Assembly (NCBI GenBank): GCA_965226045.1
Contig: CBDDBU010000026.1
Coordinates: 62,001-126,000, forward strand
Source: CBDDBU01 sp965226045
GTDB lineage: Bacteria; Pseudomonadota; Alphaproteobacteria; VGEJ01
DNA: 64,000 bases
Reading direction: 5' to 3'
Part shown: positions 60,212 to 64,000 of the stretch, piece after piece
Layout: every line of letters begins with the position of its first letter
Numbering within the stretch: the first letter of the stretch is position 1
Program-made: the position numbers and the translations under genes
Notes under the pieces: generated by a model
Databases searched by the model: none
Seen by the model: only the letters and a program-made list of their open reading frames with translations
What the model was told of the DNA's origin: nothing

Positions 60212-62050
60212 TCAATTCGCCTGCCGGCGCAAGAAGGCCGGTATCTCGAGCAGATCCTCGTCCGGTTGGGCTGGCATAGCGCGAGTTGCCAAATCGGTCT
60301 TTGGGGCGAGAGGCGGCGGCTCCCGCCGTGAGGCCGCCGCGGCGAGCGGCGCCTTGGGCGCGGCGATAGGCTCCGACGATGTTGCCGCCGACGCACCGTC
60401 GATCGCGGCGGCCCGTTCGGCACGTTTGCGACTCCGGCCCGACCCCGTCATGCGCTCCAGCAAGCTCATGCTGCGCTCGCGGCGACGCTCCGCGCCACCC
60501 GCGTTGGCAACCGCGGCTTCGGCGAACGGCTCTGGCCGGCCGAGCAACTGGCGACCCGCACCCGCCTCGGCGGCTGCCGGGGGGATGAAATGATCGTCAC
60601 CGACCGGGCGAGGTGGTGCGACCGGACGTGGCGGCGCCGCGGCCGGCGGCACCGCTGCGGGCTGTAGCGGCGCCCCGTCCTTGGCGGCCTCCCCGGCTAC
60701 CGGCCCGAGCGGTTCAGCGGCTGGCCGGGCCATCGGTTGGGGCATTGGTTGCGATAGAGGCGCGAGCGCCGGTGCGGCCACGGCCACCGCGCACGCCCCG
60801 CCATCGACCGCGACCGCATGGGGAGCCGGCTCGGCCGCCGCGACCGCCAAGTTGCCCGCCTCGACGATGGCCACGTCGACGGCCCCTTGCTTGGCGACGG
60901 CAGCCGGCGTGCCGCTGGACATCGACAAGGCCTGACCCTCGGCCTCGGCCGGACGATGGAAAGGAACCACCTCCGGTACTGGCGCGCCGTGGCCGCCGAC
61001 GGTCTCCTCCGCCGCGCCCAAGTTGCGAGCGGCCATTGCCTCGGTCGCGCGCATCAGGATTTCGGGCCGCCGCGCGACGCCCTCCGCTTCGATACCCGTC
61101 GCCACGACCGACACGCGCATTGCACCCTCGAGCGCTTCGTCGAATGTCGAGCCGAAGATGATGTTGGCGTTGGGATCAACCTCGTCGCGAATGCGGTTGG
61201 CGGCCTCGTCGACCTCGAACAACGTCATGTCCGGACCGCCGGTGATGTTGATGAGCACGCCGCGCGCGCCCTTCATCGAGACGTCGTCCAGTAGCGGGTT
61301 GGAGATCGCCGCCTCGGCCGATTCGACCGCACGCTTGTCGCCACTGGCCTCGCCTGTCCCCATCATCGCCTTGCCCATCTCCATCATCACCGACCGGATG
61401 TCGGCGAAATCGAGATTGATGAGGCCCGGCATCACCATCAAGTCGGTGACGCCCCGCACGCCCGAGTAAAGAACGTCGTCGGCCATCTTAAAGGCATCGG
61501 CGAACGTTGTCTTTTCGTTGGCCACGCGGAAGAGGTTCTGGTTGGGGATCATGATCAGTGTGTCGACGTAAGTCTGCAGCTCCTCGATCCCCTGTTCGGC
61601 GATCGCCATTCGATGAGCGCCCTCGAAATGAAACGGCTTGGTCACCACGGCGACCGTCAGGATGCCCGAATCCCGCGCCAGCTGGGCGATAACTGGCGCC
61701 GCGCCGGTGCCCGTACCGCCGCCCATGCCAGCGGTGATGAAGACCATATGGCTCCCCTGCAAATGGTCGACGATGAGGTCCTTGGCCTCGTCCGCCGCCA
61801 AACGTCCGACATCCGGGCGCGACCCGGCGCCTAAGCCCTGGGTCAGGTTCACCCCGAGCTGGATCTGGCGATCCGCTAGCGACTGGGAGAGCGACTGGGC
61901 GTCAGTGTTGGTCGCCACGAACTCGACGCCTTCGAGCTCCGCGCTGATCATATTGTTGACGGCATTGCCGCCGGCGCCGCCGATGCCGAAGACGACGATG
62001 CGTGGTTTCAGCTCGGAGATCGTCGCCGGCATGGTGAGGTTTATGGTCAT
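60212..62050 (-). CDS. ftsZ: Cell division protein FtsZ
   Basis: A 612-residue tubulin-like GTPase that forms the division ring. The GTP-binding loop GGGTGTG is at residues 110-116, with FGIGGAGGNAVNNM at the N-terminus and the T7 loop NLDFADIRSVM. The GTPase core ends about residue 320. A long low-complexity Ala/Pro linker (about 330-590) follows, and the conserved C-terminal peptide DEDLLEIPAFLRRQAN. Long linkers are normal in alphaproteobacteria. ATG 62050 has GGAG six bases upstream; the frame is open further upstream but would overlap ftsA. Confidence 0.97.
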   Translation of the reverse strand: MTINLTMPATISELKPRIVVFGIGGAGGNAVNNMISAELEGVEFVATNTDAQSLSQSLADRQIQLGVNLTQGLGAGSRPDVGRLAADEAKDLIVDHLQGSHMVFITAGMGGGTGTGAAPVIAQLARDSGILTVAVVTKPFHFEGAHRMAIAEQGIEELQTYVDTLIMIPNQNLFRVANEKTTFADAFKMADDVLYSGVRGVTDLMVMPGLINLDFADIRSVMMEMGKAMMGTGEASGDKRAVESAEAAISNPLLDDVSMKGARGVLINITGGPDMTLFEVDEAANRIRDEVDPNANIIFGSTFDEALEGAMRVSVVATGIEAEGVARRPEILMRATEAMAARNLGAAEETVGGHGAPVPEVVPFHRPAEAEGQALSMSSGTPAAVAKQGAVDVAIVEAGNLAVAAAEPAPHAVAVDGGACAVAVAAPALAPLSQPMPQPMARPAAEPLGPVAGEAAKDGAPLQPAAVPPAAAPPRPVAPPRPVGDDHFIPPAAAEAGAGRQLLGRPEPFAEAAVANAGGAERRRERSMSLLERMTGSGRSRKRAERAAAIDGASAATSSEPIAAPKAPLAAAASRREPPPLAPKTDLATRAMPAQPDEDLLEIPAFLRRQAN

Positions 62051-62105
62051 TTCAGTCTCCAAAGTTGGATGTGATTCCCGCCCGTGAGCCATGCGACGCT
62101 GGCCC

Positions 62106-63350
62106 CTAGAGATACGACTGCAACCATTCGCCCATCCTGGTGAGGCGCCTACGCGGCGCTTTTTCTTCCCATTGTTTTGTGGTGGCGACGTCAGCTTCGC
62201 CCGACGCCGCGTAGTGCAAGAGTCCGGAGCAGGCCGCGAACGCGGGCCCAGCGGTCGAATCGGCGAGGCCACGGAGCCGCAGCGGTCGACCGATCCGCAC
62301 CTGTTTGTCCAGCATCCGAGCGGCGAGCTCGCGAACGCCTTGCAACTGGCAGGCCCCGCCGGTCAGCACGATGCGCCGACCGGCGAGCTTGACCATGCCC
62401 GAGGCCTCGAGCCGTTCGCGCACAAATTCAAACGTCTCCTCAAGGCGGGGCTGGATGATACGAACCAGGGCCGATCGCGGGACCGCCTCGCTGGCCTCGC
62501 TCTCAGCTTCGCCGACCAAGGGCACCCGGATCATTTCGCGCTCGTCGGCCGGGCTCGGCAGTGAGCTGCCATACAGCGTCTTCATGCGCTCCGCGTGCTC
62601 GGTCGGGGTCGACAGGCCGCGCGCGACATCGTTCGTGACGTGGACACCGCCAATCGGAACCGCATCGGCGAAGACAAGGTTGCCGTCATAGAAAATAGCC
62701 ATCGACGTAGTGCCGCCGCCCATGTCGATCAACGTCACGCCGAGGTCTTTCTCGTCCTCGACCAACACCCCGAGGCCGGCCGCGTATGCCGACGCCACCA
62801 TGGCGGTGACGTTCAGATGGCAGCGTTCCACACAGACCACGAGATTCCGGGCCGGGGCGGCGCCCACGGTAACGACGTGGATAACCACGCCAAGACGGGT
62901 CGCGAACATGCCGCGCGGGTCGCGAATGCCCCGTGCGCCGTCGATCGAGTAACCGATCGGGACGGCATGCAACACTTCGCGCGCACCGGGTTCGGCCTGG
63001 GCGCGACCCTGCTCAAGCACCCGCCGCACATCGTCGTCGCCCACTTCTCGCCCGGCCACCGCGATGTCGACGCCCACCGTTTGCGAGGATGGCCGTCCGG
63101 CCGACAGATTCACGAGGACATTGCTCACGATCTCACCGGCCATGCGTTCGGCCGCGTCGACGGTGGCGCGAATCGCCCACTCCAGTGCGTCCATGTCCAC
63201 CACGGCGCCCGAGCGCATGCCGACCGACACCTGATGGCCGATCCCCACCACGCGGAGAAGGCCGTTCTCGTCCGCCCGCGCGACGAACGCGGAGACTTTT
63301 GTCGTGCCAACGTCGAGCGCGACGAGCACACCATTTCGACCTATCGCCAT
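62106..63350 (-). CDS. ftsA: Cell division protein FtsA
   Basis: A 414-residue actin-like membrane tether of FtsZ. VALDVGTTKVSAFVAR is phosphate 1, VTLIDMGGGTTSMAIF is phosphate 2, and VLTGGACQLQGV the adenosine motif. The C-terminal RRRLTRMGEWLQSYL is the amphipathic membrane-targeting helix. I chose ATG 63350, 40 bp after ftsQ; start codons further upstream in the frame would overlap ftsQ. It is 55 bp from ftsZ. Confidence 0.96.
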   Translation of the reverse strand: MAIGRNGVLVALDVGTTKVSAFVARADENGLLRVVGIGHQVSVGMRSGAVVDMDALEWAIRATVDAAERMAGEIVSNVLVNLSAGRPSSQTVGVDIAVAGREVGDDDVRRVLEQGRAQAEPGAREVLHAVPIGYSIDGARGIRDPRGMFATRLGVVIHVVTVGAAPARNLVVCVERCHLNVTAMVASAYAAGLGVLVEDEKDLGVTLIDMGGGTTSMAIFYDGNLVFADAVPIGGVHVTNDVARGLSTPTEHAERMKTLYGSSLPSPADEREMIRVPLVGEAESEASEAVPRSALVRIIQPRLEETFEFVRERLEASGMVKLAGRRIVLTGGACQLQGVRELAARMLDKQVRIGRPLRLRGLADSTAGPAFAACSGLLHYAASGEADVATTKQWEEKAPRRRLTRMGEWLQSYL

Positions 63351-63390
63351 GGGCCTGCCCAATTTCTGCCTGGTCGCCGCGACGACGACT

Positions 63391-64000
63391 TCACGTGCTC
63401 TCTCCCGGATCGCGACGCACGGCGGCAGCGGCCTTCGACAACCGCACCACCAATCGATCGGGGACCCGTAGATCGACCAGTTCGATGTCTCTTTCAAGAA
63501 TGGCGTACTCGCGATCGAGGTCGCCAAGACGGCGCCAGGCGGCGCCCATGCCGACGTCGGGCAGCAGAATCGTGATGCCGTTGTCGAGACGAACATTCCA
63601 TCGTCGGCCCGCCACCAAGACCGCCGCTTGCACGCGCGCCATCAGGGGCGCATTGGTCGCCAACAGGCCGAGAATCTTGGCCGCCTGCGTGGCCGCGCCA
63701 GCCCCGACCACCAGCGGCATGGCCGCGAATCGCTCAAGGTTCGAACGCGCTAAGACGACGCCGTCGTGGTCGATGAGCGCGAGCCGGCCGTCCTCCTGCC
63801 AGAGCGCCAGCGCACGGCGTTCGACGATATCGATACGGATGGTGTTGGGCAGTATCCGCGCGATCCGTGCGTCTTCTACCCAATCGAGCGCGAGGAGCCG
63901 CTCGCGCGCGGCCGCAGGATGAAAATCGATGATCGGGTCACCGCCGGCAACGCCAAGGGTCGCCATGAGTTCAGCCGCATCGACTTGTTTGCGACCTCGC
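63391..64000 (-). CDS. ftsQ: Cell division protein FtsQ (5' end outside the window)
   Basis: The frame runs to base 64000 without a start, so the N-terminal cytoplasmic tail and membrane helix are missing. The visible part begins GRKQVDAAELMATLGVAGGD, the POTRA domain, then WVEDARIARILPNTIRIDIV and ERRALALWQEDGRLALIDHD. The beta domain follows with LDREYAILERDIELVDLRVP and DRLVVRLSKAA near the C-terminus. FtsQ links FtsBL to the divisome in the periplasm. The ATG at 63966 is internal and not the start. Confidence 0.93.
   Translation of the reverse strand, partial: RGRKQVDAAELMATLGVAGGDPIIDFHPAAARERLLALDWVEDARIARILPNTIRIDIVERRALALWQEDGRLALIDHDGVVLARSNLERFAAMPLVVGAGAATQAAKILGLLATNAPLMARVQAAVLVAGRRWNVRLDNGITILLPDVGMGAAWRRLGDLDREYAILERDIELVDLRVPDRLVVRLSKAAAAVRRDPGEST

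Noticed and set aside
60330..61100. The repetitive Ala/Pro-coding stretch in ftsZ as an inserted or frameshifted segment
   Set aside because: It is in frame, followed by the conserved C-terminal peptide, and long linkers of this composition are normal for alphaproteobacterial FtsZ.
1..64000. CRISPR arrays, rRNA genes, riboswitches
   Set aside because: No regularly spaced repeats, no rRNA sequence and no recognisable riboswitch core were seen. The region upstream of the MetE-like genes is only 4-11 bp and cannot hold a SAM riboswitch.

Overview
The window is a 64 kb piece of a high-GC alphaproteobacterial chromosome, most likely from the Rhodospirillales or a related group. The best evidence is the right end, where ftsQ-ftsA-ftsZ-lpxC-bamD-recN-ligA run in that order on the minus strand. 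This is the usual alphaproteobacterial end of the division and cell-wall cluster. A Coq7-type ubiquinone hydroxylase, the def-fmt-truA-dapE neighbourhood and the pcrA-prmA-pepP neighbourhood agree. I do not name a species.

Layout, left to right. 1-2.7 kb: a partial methyltransferase, a UDP-GlcNAc 2-epimerase and a glycosyltransferase-like gene, probably for surface polysaccharide. 2.8-4.5 kb: formate-tetrahydrofolate ligase. 4.7-5.9 kb: two frameshifted or decayed small genes. 5.9-19.0 kb: an accessory block, all on the minus strand, with five paralogous GMC-family flavoprotein dehydrogenases and two MetE-C-like zinc methyltransferases. The spaces between them hold wrecked small genes: a ParDE module with a dead toxin, an MntA/HepT module with a dead toxin, and a methyltransferase pseudogene. 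19.2-22.7 kb: esterase, HNH nuclease, a truncated gene, coq7, dsbB and a DedA-like protein. 22.7-24.0 kb: a duplicated tRNA-Leu locus in which only one tRNA survives, with a truncated hydrolase between the copies. 24.0-31.2 kb: an operon of hydantoinase/oxoprolinase A and B, a PLP decarboxylase and a racemase-like protein, lying between two half-copies of an IS6-family element in direct orientation. 31.2-34.1 kb: a class III aminotransferase, a scrap of a sarcosine-dehydrogenase-like gene, and rmuC. 34.3-41.7 kb: def-fmt-truA, a pirin scrap, a membrane protein, and an IS256-family element joining an N-terminally truncated dapE to a C-terminally truncated asmA. 41.8-48.6 kb: DUF4169 protein, acetolactate synthase, FAD-linked lactate/glycolate-type dehydrogenase, Gfa-like protein, thioesterase, pentapeptide-repeat protein and a frameshifted ClC channel. 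48.7-64 kb: pcrA, prmA, a DUF1127 protein and pepP, then the ligA-to-ftsQ cluster.

How the genes work together. The 5.9-9.8 kb genes form a tight operon (GMC dehydrogenase, then two MetE-like methyltransferases). Four further GMC paralogues lie upstream on the same strand, so the block may oxidise and demethylate related substrates; the substrate cannot be read from the sequence. The 24.5-30.5 kb operon looks like a ring-opening route: an ATP-dependent amidohydrolase pair, a decarboxylase and a racemase-like protein. It appears to have arrived as an IS6 translocatable unit. Core genes are intact, while nearly all frameshifts and nonsense codons fall in accessory genes. This argues for real gene decay rather than uniformly poor sequence. 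No CRISPR array, rRNA operon or intact prophage was seen.
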